DNA from: CF-13 sp035279665
Lineage (GTDB): Bacteria > Chloroflexota > Dormibacteria > CF-121
Length of the DNA stretch: 64,000 nt
Direction of reading: 5' to 3'
Assembly: GCA_035279665.1 (NCBI GenBank)
Contig: DATEHI010000149.1
Coordinates: 1-64,000, forward strand
This document shows positions 10,487 through 18,553 of the stretch, one piece after another (the stretch's first letter is position 1; every line of letters starts with the position of its first letter). The notes below the pieces were generated by a model that ran no database searches, was not told the origin of the DNA, and saw nothing but the letters and a program-made list of their open reading frames with translations. Made by a program: the position numbers and the translations under genes.

Positions 10487-10951
10487 GTGGATTCGGCTGA
10501 GGCAACGCTGCGGACGCTCGGACTCGAGCTGCCGGAACCTCCAAAGGCGCTCGCCTCTTACGTGCCGGTCCAGCAGGTCGGCGAGCTGCTTTATACCTCG
10601 GGCGTCATCCCCAGTTGGAACGGCCAGGTCCAATTCCACGGCGTGGTCGGCGGCGATGTCAGCCTGAAGGACGCCACCAGGGCGGCCGAGATCTGTGCCC
10701 TCAACATCATGGCGCTTATCCGCCAGCATGCGGGATCGCTGGACCGGGTCGAACAGTTCGTCCAGCTCAGCGGCTTCGTCCGCTCGGCGCCCGGCTTCGA
10801 GGAGCAGCCGAAAATCCTCAACGGGGCGTCCGACCTGATCTTCAAAGTGTTCGGGGAGCGTGGGCGGCACACCCGGCAAGCGCTGGGAACCAGCGAGCTG
10901 CCGCTCGGTGTGCCGGTCGAGATCTCGGCGATTATCCGCTTGCGGAGCTAA
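10487..10951 (+). CDS. RidA (YjgF/YER057c/UK114) family protein
   Basis: A 154-residue member of the Rid superfamily, whose archetype RidA hydrolyses reactive enamine/imine intermediates from PLP enzymes. Visible features are LLYTSGVIP (the usual YTSGQIP), the central VVGGDVSLKDATRAAEICALNIMA and the C-terminal LPLGVPVEISAIIRL in place of PVEIEaiA. The conserved Arg that binds the carboxylate (usually in a C-x-R-x2 strand near residue 105) is not obvious, so it may belong to a Rid subfamily other than RidA proper. GTG start; no close operon partner. The stop overlaps the convergent histidine kinase stop by four bases. Confidence 0.8.
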   Translation: MDSAEATLRTLGLELPEPPKALASYVPVQQVGELLYTSGVIPSWNGQVQFHGVVGGDVSLKDATRAAEICALNIMALIRQHAGSLDRVEQFVQLSGFVRSAPGFEEQPKILNGASDLIFKVFGERGRHTRQALGTSELPLGVPVEISAIIRLRS

Positions 10952-12390
10952 GCCGCCAGCGGTAGCCAGGCGGTGAAGGTGGCCCCCTGGCCGGGCTCGC
11001 TGGCCGCCTCGATGGTGCCCTGGTGCGCCTCGACGATCGACTTGGCTATGGCCAGCCCCAAGCCCGAGCCGCCCATCGACCGGTCGCGCGCCTTGTCCCC
11101 ACGGTAGAAGCGCTCGAAGATGTGTGGAAGATCCTGCCGGGAGATGCCCGGGCCGGTGTCCTTCAGCCGGATCGCCGCCCGCCCATCCGCCTGAAAGACG
11201 CTCCAGTGCTGTTCCGCCCCCGGGGCGTACTTGAGGGCGTTTTGGGCAAAGTTGGTCACCACCTGTTTGAGCGCCTCGGGGTCGGCCCGCACGGTGACCC
11301 CCGGCTGCAGGTCCTTTGACACGACCGCGCCCTTGTCGCACAGGCGCAACTCGTCGAGCGCCTGGTTGACGAACTGGTCGAGCTGCACCGGTTGCCGGCT
11401 GGCTACCTTGCCGGATTCGAATCGGGTGAGCGTGAGCAGGTCGTTGACCAGGCGGGTCATGCGGGCGCTTTCCTGCTGCATGGCGGCGAGCGACAATTGC
11501 AGCGTCTCTGCGTCGACCACGTCACGCCGGCCGAGCACATCGATGTAGCCCGCGATCGAGGTCAGCGGCGTACGGAGCTCGTGCGAGGCGTCCGCGACGA
11601 AATGCCGCATCTGCTCTTCCGACTGGCGGCGGATTTCGAAAGCACGGTCGATACCGGACGCCATCTGGTTGAACGCGACCGCCAGCGTGCCAATCTCATC
11701 CCCGGTCTTCGGCACGTTCACCCGTTGTTTGTAATCGCCGGCGGCCAGGGCCCCGGCCGTGGTCGACATCTGTTGCAGGGGGTGGAGTGCCCGGCCGATG
11801 ATCAGCGGACTCAACAGCAATGCCAGCAGCAGCACGAGCAACGACCCCACGACGGCAACCTCGCGGTCCAACCGCAGCGTTTGATCGATCTCGCTGGTCG
11901 GAATGGCGAGTTGGGCCAGACCGATCGGCCGCGTGCCGTTGCGGATCACGTTGAGCACCACGAGGTAGGTCGAGCCATCGGCAGCCGTGGCGACGTAATA
12001 GGGCCTCGGAGCGTGGAGCACGGCGTTGCGGTACTCCTGGGTGGTGAGGCTCGGGGGGTCCTGCGTGGCAAACAGCGTCGCCGGCGACGATGTGACCCAG
12101 CCCCCGTTCACGTCGATGATGGTCGCGGCCGTCCGGCGGGAGCTCAATTCGAGGCTAAACGTCTGCGACAGGATCAGCGCGCGCAGCGTGGCCGCCGGCC
12201 GGCTCGCGTTCTGCTTGCGGAAGGCGGTAAAGACAGCGTTGTACTCGCTCACGAGCACATCGGCGTTGGTTCGAAACAGGACCTCGCGTGCGGCGAAGTA
12301 CTGGGCCACGCCGGCGGCCAGCAACAAGACGGCGAGCAGGCCGAGGTAGAGGAACGTGAGTCGCCAGCGCAGCGAACGGAAGCGTGACAT
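10948..12390 (-). CDS. HAMP-domain sensor histidine kinase
   Basis: A 480-residue membrane sensor. TM1 lies at about residues 11-31, an extracytoplasmic sensor of about 140 residues follows, and TM2 is at about 178-197. A HAMP linker (HPLQQMSTTAGALAAGDY) precedes HisKA with FVADASHELRTPL, where His270 is the phosphorylation site. The HATPase domain shows NFAQNALKYAP (N box), KDTGPGISRQD (G1), FERFYRGD (F) and GGSGLGLAI (G2), all intact. It lies 34 bases downstream of the OmpR-type regulator on the same strand, a classic pair. The stimulus is unknown. Confidence 0.93.
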   Translation of the reverse strand: MSRFRSLRWRLTFLYLGLLAVLLLAAGVAQYFAAREVLFRTNADVLVSEYNAVFTAFRKQNASRPAATLRALILSQTFSLELSSRRTAATIIDVNGGWVTSSPATLFATQDPPSLTTQEYRNAVLHAPRPYYVATAADGSTYLVVLNVIRNGTRPIGLAQLAIPTSEIDQTLRLDREVAVVGSLLVLLLALLLSPLIIGRALHPLQQMSTTAGALAAGDYKQRVNVPKTGDEIGTLAVAFNQMASGIDRAFEIRRQSEEQMRHFVADASHELRTPLTSIAGYIDVLGRRDVVDAETLQLSLAAMQQESARMTRLVNDLLTLTRFESGKVASRQPVQLDQFVNQALDELRLCDKGAVVSKDLQPGVTVRADPEALKQVVTNFAQNALKYAPGAEQHWSVFQADGRAAIRLKDTGPGISRQDLPHIFERFYRGDKARDRSMGGSGLGLAIAKSIVEAHQGTIEAASEPGQGATFTAWLPLAA

Positions 12391-12424
12391 GGCTAGCCGC
12401 GCCCACCGCGGCGCGACTGCAGGT

Positions 12425-13126
12425 TCATGCTTTGATCCGGTACCCGACTCCTCTGACCGTCTGGATCAACTGGTGCTGCTCATCGCCAAGCTTTTGCCGG
12501 AGATAGCGGATGTAAACCTCGACGTTGTTCGCGTCGCCGAAGAAGTTATAACCCCAGACCTGATCGAGAATGCGATCTCGGGGCAGGACCTGGTTCGGAT
12601 GCATCATCAGCAGTCGCAAGAGGTCGAACTCGCGAGCCGATAGATCGATGGCACGGCCGTCCCGGTGGACCTCGCGCGTCGTGTCATCCATCGTGACGTC
12701 CTGGACCTGAAGTTGCGGACCGGCATTCGGATTCCGGCGTCTCATGACGGCGCGGATCCGCGCGAGAAGTTCACCGAAATCGAACGGCTTGACCAGGTAA
12801 TCGTCGGCACCGACCTCGAGCCCCTTGATCCGATCCTGGACCTCGTCCTTGGCGGACAGGATGATGACACCGGTGTCCTTGTTGCCACGAATCGCTTCGG
12901 CGACGGCCAGGCCGTCCAGCTTCGGCATCATGATGTCGAGCACCACCACATGCGGCCTGAACTCACTGATCATGCGCAGGGCCGCCTGCCCATCGGCTGC
13001 CGTTTGTACCTGGAAACCCTCGTACTGCAAGCCGAGACGGATGAAGTCGACGATGCTCCGCTCGTCATCGACGACCAGCACCCGCGGGCTACGTAAGGCC
13101 GAGGGCTGGGGGGCGGTTTCTGCCAT
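12425..13126 (-). CDS. OmpR/PhoB-family response regulator
   Basis: A 233-residue regulator. The receiver has VVDDERS acidic pocket residues, phospho-acceptor Asp64 in VVLDIMMPKLDG, ILSAKDE (Thr/Ser switch) and VKPFDFGEL (conserved Lys). It is followed by a winged-helix DNA-binding domain with LSAREFDLLRLLM and QTVRGVGYRI. First gene of the operon with the sensor kinase. I chose the ATG at 13126; a TTG four codons upstream is possible but less likely. The 107-base gap to the divergent PAP2 gene must hold its promoter, but I see no clear hexamers. Confidence 0.95.
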   Translation of the reverse strand: MAETAPQPSALRSPRVLVVDDERSIVDFIRLGLQYEGFQVQTAADGQAALRMISEFRPHVVVLDIMMPKLDGLAVAEAIRGNKDTGVIILSAKDEVQDRIKGLEVGADDYLVKPFDFGELLARIRAVMRRRNPNAGPQLQVQDVTMDDTTREVHRDGRAIDLSAREFDLLRLLMMHPNQVLPRDRILDQVWGYNFFGDANNVEVYIRYLRQKLGDEQHQLIQTVRGVGYRIKA

Positions 13127-13233
13127 TTTGAGTCTCAATATAACGGCACTTTTGGCGAAATCCCATTTTCTCGCCCGCTTCTCAGCCGGCTTTAAGGGAG
13201 GGTGTTGACGGACTCCTTGAGTAAGCTCTTCCG

Positions 13234-14175
13234 GTGCAGCCGGGTGACGCGCCTCAGCGACCAGCGGTAGGTCGCCGGCGTCACTGGCTCATGCCGTCGC
13301 TGGTGGGCGGCTACCTGGCGGCGGTCACCCTCTTCATGGTCTTCGTCCTACACCTTTCGGTTTCACCCGAACGCTTCCTCCTCCTGATGCTGATCGCCGC
13401 GCTGATCCTCGGCCGCGCGAAACTGTTCCTTGCGGATTGGATTCCCTTTCTGGTGCTGTTCCTCTCCTACGAGTACCTACGCGGCTTGAGCGGCAAGCTC
13501 GGCATGCCGATCCACGACGTCACCTCGCTCGAGCGGCTGGTCAGCTTCGGGCAGGTGCCGACGCTGCTCCTCCAGCAAGCCTTCTACCATGCGGGCCACC
13601 TGAGCTGGTATGACATCGCTGCCACGATGTTCTACTTCCTGCACTTTGCATTTCCGCTCGGGCTCGGGTACCTGTTCTGGGTCGTCGAGCGCCGAACCTT
13701 CTTGCGATTCTCACGGGCTTTGATCGCGATGTCGTTCGCGGCGTTCGTCTTCTACTTGCTGCTACCGGTCGCGCCGCCCTGGAAAGCGCTGCCCACCGTC
13801 GTCAAGATCATCGACTACACGCTGCCGAGCTTCACCGACATCCCGGGCATCCCGGTACCCGCCACCGTCTACCACTGGCTGACCCCCAACCAGTACGCCG
13901 CCATGCCTTCGCTGCACGCGGCCTACCCGCTGCTGGGAGCGCTCTTCGCCTTACGGCTCTGGGGCCGCCGGGCCTGGCCTGTGCTCATCTACACGGCGGG
14001 CGTCTGGCTGAGCATCGTGTACCTCGGCGAGCACTACGTCGTCGACATCATCGGGGGGGCCGTCTTTGCGTTCGCCGCGTTCTTCGGCGAGGACTGGTTC
14101 ACCCAGTTCTGGCGGCGCCGGCGATCCCAACGCCAAGACGCGGAGCTGGTTACGAGTGCCAGATCTTCTTCATGA
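13234..14175 (+). CDS. PAP2-superfamily membrane protein (Aur1/Ipt1-like)
   Basis: A 313-residue integral membrane protein with about six helices. It carries the PAP2 phosphatase/transferase motifs AMPSLHAAYPL (PSLH, catalytic His) and YLGEHYVVDIIGG (Hx3D, second His), with the more degenerate first motif earlier. The arrangement resembles inositol-phosphoceramide-synthase-like PAP2 proteins of actinobacteria more than undecaprenyl-diphosphate phosphatase. It could transfer or remove a lipid phosphate head group at the membrane's outer face. GTG start; the 3' end overlaps convergent yvcK by 26 bases. Confidence 0.8.
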   Translation: MQPGDAPQRPAVGRRRHWLMPSLVGGYLAAVTLFMVFVLHLSVSPERFLLLMLIAALILGRAKLFLADWIPFLVLFLSYEYLRGLSGKLGMPIHDVTSLERLVSFGQVPTLLLQQAFYHAGHLSWYDIAATMFYFLHFAFPLGLGYLFWVVERRTFLRFSRALIAMSFAAFVFYLLLPVAPPWKALPTVVKIIDYTLPSFTDIPGIPVPATVYHWLTPNQYAAMPSLHAAYPLLGALFALRLWGRRAWPVLIYTAGVWLSIVYLGEHYVVDIIGGAVFAFAAFFGEDWFTQFWRRRRSQRQDAELVTSARSSS

Positions 14176-15460
14176 TCGCGCGCGCCAGCTTGTCGGGATC
14201 GTGATGGGTTGAGATCCGCGGATTGACGACGTCGACCAGGACGGCATGGATGCTGCGCTGGCTCACCGTTGCCGGATCGTAGACCACGCGCCTGATGCCC
14301 GCCGCCTGGGCCGAAGGCGGCAGGGTGAAGTTGTTGTTGCTGTTGACCACGACGAAGTCGAAGATGTTGGTGCCCAGGTGGCTCTCGATCGCCTTCAGGT
14401 GATCGCTCACGCGGAAAGCATCGGTTTCGCCCGGCTGGGTGGCGACATTGCAGACGAAGACCTTGATGGCCGGCGAGGCCTTGAGCGCCTCGGCCATCCC
14501 GTCGACAACGAGGTTGGGCAGGATGCTGGTGTAGAGGCTGCCCGGGCCGATGATGATCATCTCGGCGTTGAGGATCGCCTCCTCGGCTTCCGGGTTGATG
14601 GTGGGCTCCGGCTGGAGAAAGACCCGCTTGATGGCGGTCGCCACCGCGACGGTACCGTCGCCGTCGCCATTGGGGTGGGGGATGCTCGACTCGCCGACCC
14701 GGGTCTGGCCGTCGGCCATCTCGGCGATCAGCGTGACATCGCGCAAGGTCGATGGCACGATCTGCCCCCGGACGGCGAGAACGCGCCCCGACTCGCGAAT
14801 CGCATGCTCGAAGTCTCCGGTGATCTCGGCCATCGCCATGATGAAGAGGTTGCCGAAGGAGTGCCCGTTGAGGCTGCCCTCCTTGAATCGGTGCTGAAAG
14901 AGCGTCGTCATCAGCGGTTCGACGTCGGCCAACGCGGTGATGCACTGCCGGAAGTCGCCGGGGGGCAGGATTCGGTATTCCGCGCGCAGCTTGCCCGAGC
15001 TGCCGCCGTCGTCGGCCACGGTGACAATGGCCGTGAGATTGCCCGTGTACTTCTTCAGCCCGCGAAGCATGGTGGATAGGCCCGTCCCGCCTCCCAACGC
15101 GACCACGCGCGGCCCCTTTTGCAGGAAGCGGTAGTTGTAGATGATCTCCGAGAGCGCCCGGTCCCGGCCGGGCAGGAACGGGCCAAGCACCGATTGGGTC
15201 AGCTTGTAGAGGGCGTAGCCGACGAGGCCAAAGCCGAGCAGTCCGAAAAGCACAGCCCGGTAGCCACGGGGGATGAACTGGAGCGTCAGGGGCCCGACGA
15301 ATTGGGGGAAGTGTCCGTACTGGTAAAAGTCGCGCAGAAGGTAGCCGATCCCGAGGCTGATAATGACCAGGCCGACAGTCAAAAGGACCAGCCATCGCTT
15401 GACGTGGAGGCCGGGGGTGAACCAGCGCACCACCCGGGGATTCATGCGTATGGGGGCCAC
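14150..15460 (-). CDS. yvcK: YvcK/CofD-like UDP-sugar-binding protein with N-terminal membrane domain
   Basis: A 436-residue protein. Residues 1-115 contain two or three membrane helices (WLVLLTVGLVIISLGIGYLL and LFGLLGFGLVGYALYKL). The rest is the CofD-like fold with GGGTGLSTMLRGL, VTVADDGGSSG, PPGDFRQCI, FGNLFIMAM, IIGPGSLYTSILPNL and VCNVATQPGET. In Bacillus, soluble YvcK (gluconeogenesis factor) binds UDP-GlcNAc and affects cell-wall synthesis on gluconeogenic carbon; the membrane domain here is an addition. The GTG at 15460 lies 10 bases after a good -10 box; ATG 15445 is the alternative. Confidence 0.87.
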   Translation of the reverse strand: MAPIRMNPRVVRWFTPGLHVKRWLVLLTVGLVIISLGIGYLLRDFYQYGHFPQFVGPLTLQFIPRGYRAVLFGLLGFGLVGYALYKLTQSVLGPFLPGRDRALSEIIYNYRFLQKGPRVVALGGGTGLSTMLRGLKKYTGNLTAIVTVADDGGSSGKLRAEYRILPPGDFRQCITALADVEPLMTTLFQHRFKEGSLNGHSFGNLFIMAMAEITGDFEHAIRESGRVLAVRGQIVPSTLRDVTLIAEMADGQTRVGESSIPHPNGDGDGTVAVATAIKRVFLQPEPTINPEAEEAILNAEMIIIGPGSLYTSILPNLVVDGMAEALKASPAIKVFVCNVATQPGETDAFRVSDHLKAIESHLGTNIFDFVVVNSNNNFTLPPSAQAAGIRRVVYDPATVSQRSIHAVLVDVVNPRISTHHDPDKLARAIMKKIWHS

Positions 15461-15470
15461 CGGCGCCCCA

Positions 15471-15498
15471 AGCTTAGCACAGCATTTTTCAAACTCAA
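15471..15498 (-). promoter_or_regulatory. Promoter for yvcK
   Basis: On the minus strand TTGAGT (15498-15493), a 16-base spacer and TAAGCT (15476-15471). Transcription would begin about 3-4 bases before the GTG start, giving an almost leaderless message. Confidence 0.5.
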
Positions 15499-15554
15499 TA
15501 TCACCTCATTTCAATACATCCATTGGACCCTATCCCGGTCAGCGGAAGCGGGCA

Positions 15555-15560
15555 TATAAT
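15555..15560 (+). promoter_or_regulatory. -10 box for leaderless ilvE transcription
   Basis: Perfect TATAAT, 8 bases before the ilvE ATG at 15569, with no Shine-Dalgarno between. A TTGGAC at 15523-15528 is 26 bases away, too far for a normal -35. Confidence 0.6.
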
Positions 15561-15568
15561 CCACTCAA

Positions 15569-16540
15569 ATGGCGATCAAGGCAGAAGGCGCCACTCGCGC
15601 GACTGAAGCCCGGCGGAAGGAGCAGGCGCAGTACTGGGTCTACCTCGACGGCGAGATCAAGCGCTACGCCGACGCGCGACTGGGACTGATGACCCATGCC
15701 CTGCACTATGGCACGGGGGTGTTCGAGGGCATCCGCGGCTACTGGAGCCCGGAGCACGAGCAGCTCTTCCTGCTCAAGCTGCGGGAGCACTACCGCCGGA
15801 TGAAGAACTCGGTAAAGGTGCTCAAGCTGGCGATCCCCATCAGCCTGGATGAGCTGTGCACAACCAGCATCGAGCTCATCAAACGCAACAACTTCCGGCA
15901 GGACGTGTACATCCGACCGATCGCCTTCAAGAGCTCCGAGGAGATTGGCGTCCGTCTCCATAACCTCAAGGATTCCTTCGCCATCTACGTCAGCCCCTTT
16001 GGGAATTACGTCGACATCGAGCGCGGCATTCGCTGCATGGTGTCGAGCTGGCGGCGCATCGACGACAATGCGGCACCGGCAAGGTCCAAGATCACCGGCA
16101 TCTACGTCAACTCCGCGCTCGCCAAGACCGAGGCCATGGAAAACGGCTTCGATGAGGCGATCATGCTGACCCACGAAGGCCACGTCTGCGAAGGCAGCGC
16201 CGAGAACATCTTCCTGATCCGCGACGGCAAGGTGTTTACACCGCCCACGTCGGACAACATCCTGGAAGGTCTGACCCGGCTCGCCATGATCGAGCTGCTG
16301 CGCGCCGAGCTCGACCTGGAGGTCGTGGAGCGCTCCATCGACCGCTCCGAGCTCTATATCGCCGATGAGATCTTCCTTTGCGGCACCGGCGCGCAGATTT
16401 CGCCGGTGGTCGATGTCGATCGGCGGCCGGTCGGCGATGGCCAGGTGGGGCCGGTGGTCGACCGGCTGCAGAAGCTCTACTTCGAGATCGTGCGGGGACG
16501 CAGCGCCAAGTACCGTCACTGGTTGACGCCCGTCTACTGA
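15569..16540 (+). CDS. ilvE: Branched-chain amino acid aminotransferase
   Basis: A 323-residue class IV PLP aminotransferase that carries out the last step of Ile, Val and Leu synthesis. Motifs are LHYGTGVFEGIRGYW near residues 48-62, an active-site Lys in ARSKITGIYVNSALAK, DEAIMLTHEGHVCEGSAENIF and the C-terminal ELYIADEIFLCGTGAQISPV. Length and motifs fit the family closely. The ATG lies right behind a TATAAT box (leaderless). The glycerate kinase gene begins 31 bases after the stop and may be co-transcribed. Confidence 0.95.
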   Translation: MAIKAEGATRATEARRKEQAQYWVYLDGEIKRYADARLGLMTHALHYGTGVFEGIRGYWSPEHEQLFLLKLREHYRRMKNSVKVLKLAIPISLDELCTTSIELIKRNNFRQDVYIRPIAFKSSEEIGVRLHNLKDSFAIYVSPFGNYVDIERGIRCMVSSWRRIDDNAAPARSKITGIYVNSALAKTEAMENGFDEAIMLTHEGHVCEGSAENIFLIRDGKVFTPPTSDNILEGLTRLAMIELLRAELDLEVVERSIDRSELYIADEIFLCGTGAQISPVVDVDRRPVGDGQVGPVVDRLQKLYFEIVRGRSAKYRHWLTPVY

Positions 16541-16571
16541 CCGCCGCCGCGCGCCTGCCGGCGATGGGCTG

Positions 16572-17711
16572 ATGCGCATCGTCATCGCGCCCAACGCGTT
16601 CAAGGGTTCGCTCTCCGCGCTCGACGCCGCGCAGGCGATTGCTGAAGGCGTCCGGGCGGCCGCCTCAGACGCGGACGTGGTGCTGGTTCCGATTGCGGAC
16701 GGTGGTGACGGCACCGTCGACGCACTCGTCGCCGCGACCCGCGGAGAGCACCGCACCCTGGGGGTGCGCGGACCGCTGGGCGATCGCGTGGACGCACGCT
16801 TCGGACTGATCGACGGCGGATCGATCGCGGTGATCGAAATGGCGAAGGCGGCCGGTCTGGCGTTGGTGCCGCTTGGGAAACGCGATCCGCGGATCACGAC
16901 TACCTACGGCGTCGGCGAGCTATTGCAACATGCCAGCGACGCGGGCGCCCGCCGCTTCATCGTCGGCATCGGCGGCAGCGCCACCAACGACGGCGGCGCC
17001 GGGATGGCGCAGGCGCTCGGCTACCACCTCCTCGACGAGAATGGCCTTGAGCTTCCCCCGGGCGGCCTGGCGCTGAAACGGCTGGCGCGGATCCACGCGG
17101 GGGGCGTGCACGCCAACTGGAATCAGGCCGAGGTCGACGTCGCCTGCGACGTCACGAACCCGCTGACGGGGCCAAGCGGGGCGAGCGCTGTCTACGGCCC
17201 CCAGAAAGGGGCGACGCCCGAGATGGTGGCCGAACTCGACGCGGCGCTCAAGCACTTCGCCGAGATCATCCGCCGCGACCTCGGGGTGGACGTCGACCGG
17301 CTTCCAGGTGCCGGCGCCGCCGGCGGTCTGGGTGCCGGACTCGTCGCCTTCACCGGGGCGCGGCTCCGGCCGGGCGCCGAAATGGTGATGGAGGCGCTGC
17401 GCCTGGACGAGCGGCTCGCCGGCGCCCAGCTGGTGATCACCGGCGAGGGGCGCCTCGACTCGCAAACCGCGCGCTTCGGCAAGGGCCCCGCCGCGGTAGC
17501 CCGGCATGCCCGTCAGGCGGGCATCCCGGTGGTCGCCCTGGGCGGCAGCATCGCGGATGAGGCGGAGCTGCGGCTGCTGTTCGATGGGCTGGAGGCGACG
17601 GTCGTCGAGCCCGGCACGCTCGATGAGGCGCTCGCCCAGGCGGGACCGCTGCTGGTGGCGGCGTCAACGCGGCTAGTTCGGCTGCTGCTGACCGGACGCC
17701 GCCTGGCCTGA
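16572..17711 (+). CDS. Glycerate kinase, type 1 (GlxK/GarK family)
   Basis: A 379-residue enzyme that phosphorylates D-glycerate, usually to 2-phosphoglycerate, feeding glyoxylate-derived carbon into glycolysis. Recognised by MRIVIAPNAFKGSLSALDAAQAI at the start, PIADGGDGTVDAL, IVGIGGSATNDGGAGMAQALG, DVTNPLTGPSGASAVYGPQKGA, the Gly-rich GAGAAGGLGAGLVAF and ITGEGRLDSQT. Start ATG 16572. It lies 31 bases after ilvE without a visible promoter between. Confidence 0.94.
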   Translation: MRIVIAPNAFKGSLSALDAAQAIAEGVRAAASDADVVLVPIADGGDGTVDALVAATRGEHRTLGVRGPLGDRVDARFGLIDGGSIAVIEMAKAAGLALVPLGKRDPRITTTYGVGELLQHASDAGARRFIVGIGGSATNDGGAGMAQALGYHLLDENGLELPPGGLALKRLARIHAGGVHANWNQAEVDVACDVTNPLTGPSGASAVYGPQKGATPEMVAELDAALKHFAEIIRRDLGVDVDRLPGAGAAGGLGAGLVAFTGARLRPGAEMVMEALRLDERLAGAQLVITGEGRLDSQTARFGKGPAAVARHARQAGIPVVALGGSIADEAELRLLFDGLEATVVEPGTLDEALAQAGPLLVAASTRLVRLLLTGRRLA

Positions 17712-17726
17712 GCCCCCATCGACTTG

Positions 17727-17732
17727 TAACAT
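17727..17732 (+). promoter_or_regulatory. -10 box for leaderless His-rich gene
   Basis: TAACAT ends 6 bases before ATG 17739; a start site at the ATG itself is expected. No Shine-Dalgarno is present. Confidence 0.45.
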
Positions 17733-17738
17733 CGGCCT

Positions 17739-18101
17739 ATGCCGCACCGGCACGATGACGAGTACCTTCACCGCCATGATTTTGGTACGGATTCGCATGT
17801 CCACCGGCTGGTCGAGGTGATCGAGCATGCCCACGGGGCGCCCGGTGAAGAGCCTCACGGTCACACCCACATCATCATGACCGATGGGTCGGAGCGCGCC
17901 AGGGGCGCGGCCGCCGCCGACCACCGCCATCGACTGACAGAACCGTTCGAGCATGAGCATCCGTCGGAGTCTCGACGGCACCGTCACCGCCTGGGCGATC
18001 TCGAGCACCAGGTCGCGGACCGCCACTGGCACCCGGTTGAAATCACGGAAATCGAACTGGTGATCGAGCCGGAGCGACCGGAGCGTCCGCAGAAGCCCTG
18101 A
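17739..18101 (+). CDS. Histidine-rich small protein, possible metal binder
   Basis: A 120-residue cytoplasmic-looking protein with about 20 His, many in HxH pairs (HRH, HVH, HAH, HGHTH, HRHR, HEH, HRHR, HWH) spread over its length and interleaved with Asp/Glu. It has no Cys, no signal peptide and no membrane helix. I recognise no family; the composition suggests Ni, Co, Zn or Cu storage or buffering, as in Hpn-like or HypB His-rich tails, but that is inference. The leaderless-type promoter supports it being a real gene. It is convergent with the VOC gene, 2 bases apart. Confidence 0.55.
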   Translation: MPHRHDDEYLHRHDFGTDSHVHRLVEVIEHAHGAPGEEPHGHTHIIMTDGSERARGAAAADHRHRLTEPFEHEHPSESRRHRHRLGDLEHQVADRHWHPVEITEIELVIEPERPERPQKP

Positions 18102-18103
18102 GG

Positions 18104-18538
18104 CTACTGCACGTCGAACTCGTTGCCTTCAAGGTCGAACATGTTGACGACGTACTCGCCTCGCTCTTCGATCGTGCGTGATTTGCGCGCGCCCAGCTGC
18201 ACCAGCCGGCCGACTTCCGCATCGACGCGGCGCCGTCGCTCGTCGTGGGGTGTCCCTCTCGGTCCGCCGGCGTTCAGGTCGAGGTGGACCCGGTTCTTGA
18301 CGACTTTGCCCTCCGGGACCCGCTGGAAAAAGATGCGCGGACCGGCCCCATCGGGGTCGACCACTGCGCTGGCCGAGGTCCACTCACTCTCGGGGATCCC
18401 CTGAGCCTTTAAAAAGTCCGGCCACGAGGCAAAACCCGATGGTGGGTCTTGAATCTTGTAGTGCAGCGCGGCGGCCCAGAAGTTGGCGAGTTTGTCGGGG
18501 TCCGCGCAGTCGAAAACGATCTGAACGTTGGTGGCCAC
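18104..18538 (-). CDS. VOC-superfamily (glyoxalase/bleomycin-resistance fold) protein
   Basis: A 144-residue protein with one repeated beta-alpha-beta-beta-beta module pair: QIVFDCADPDKLANFWAAAL at the start and NRVHLDLNA and FDLEGNEFDVQ at the end, typical of VOC proteins in which His and Glu coordinate metal. Close to glyoxalase-like domain proteins common in actinobacteria; substrate unknown. GTG start 8 bases after TATATT, with no ribosome-binding site. It is followed on the other strand by the His-rich gene. Confidence 0.8.
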   Translation of the reverse strand: MATNVQIVFDCADPDKLANFWAAALHYKIQDPPSGFASWPDFLKAQGIPESEWTSASAVVDPDGAGPRIFFQRVPEGKVVKNRVHLDLNAGGPRGTPHDERRRRVDAEVGRLVQLGARKSRTIEERGEYVVNMFDLEGNEFDVQ

Positions 18539-18546
18539 GCGGCTTA

Positions 18547-18552
18547 AATATA
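18547..18552 (-). promoter_or_regulatory. -10 box for leaderless VOC gene
   Basis: TATATT on the minus strand ends 8 bases before GTG 18538. It lies between the VOC start and the ECF sigma stop at 18554, so the VOC gene is probably transcribed on its own. Confidence 0.5.
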
Positions 18553-18553
18553 T

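Noticed and set aside
14034..15395. Minus-strand 453-residue frame overlapping yvcK
   Set aside because: Same strand, wrong frame; translation is Arg/Pro-rich without domains, whereas YvcK motifs are in the other frame.
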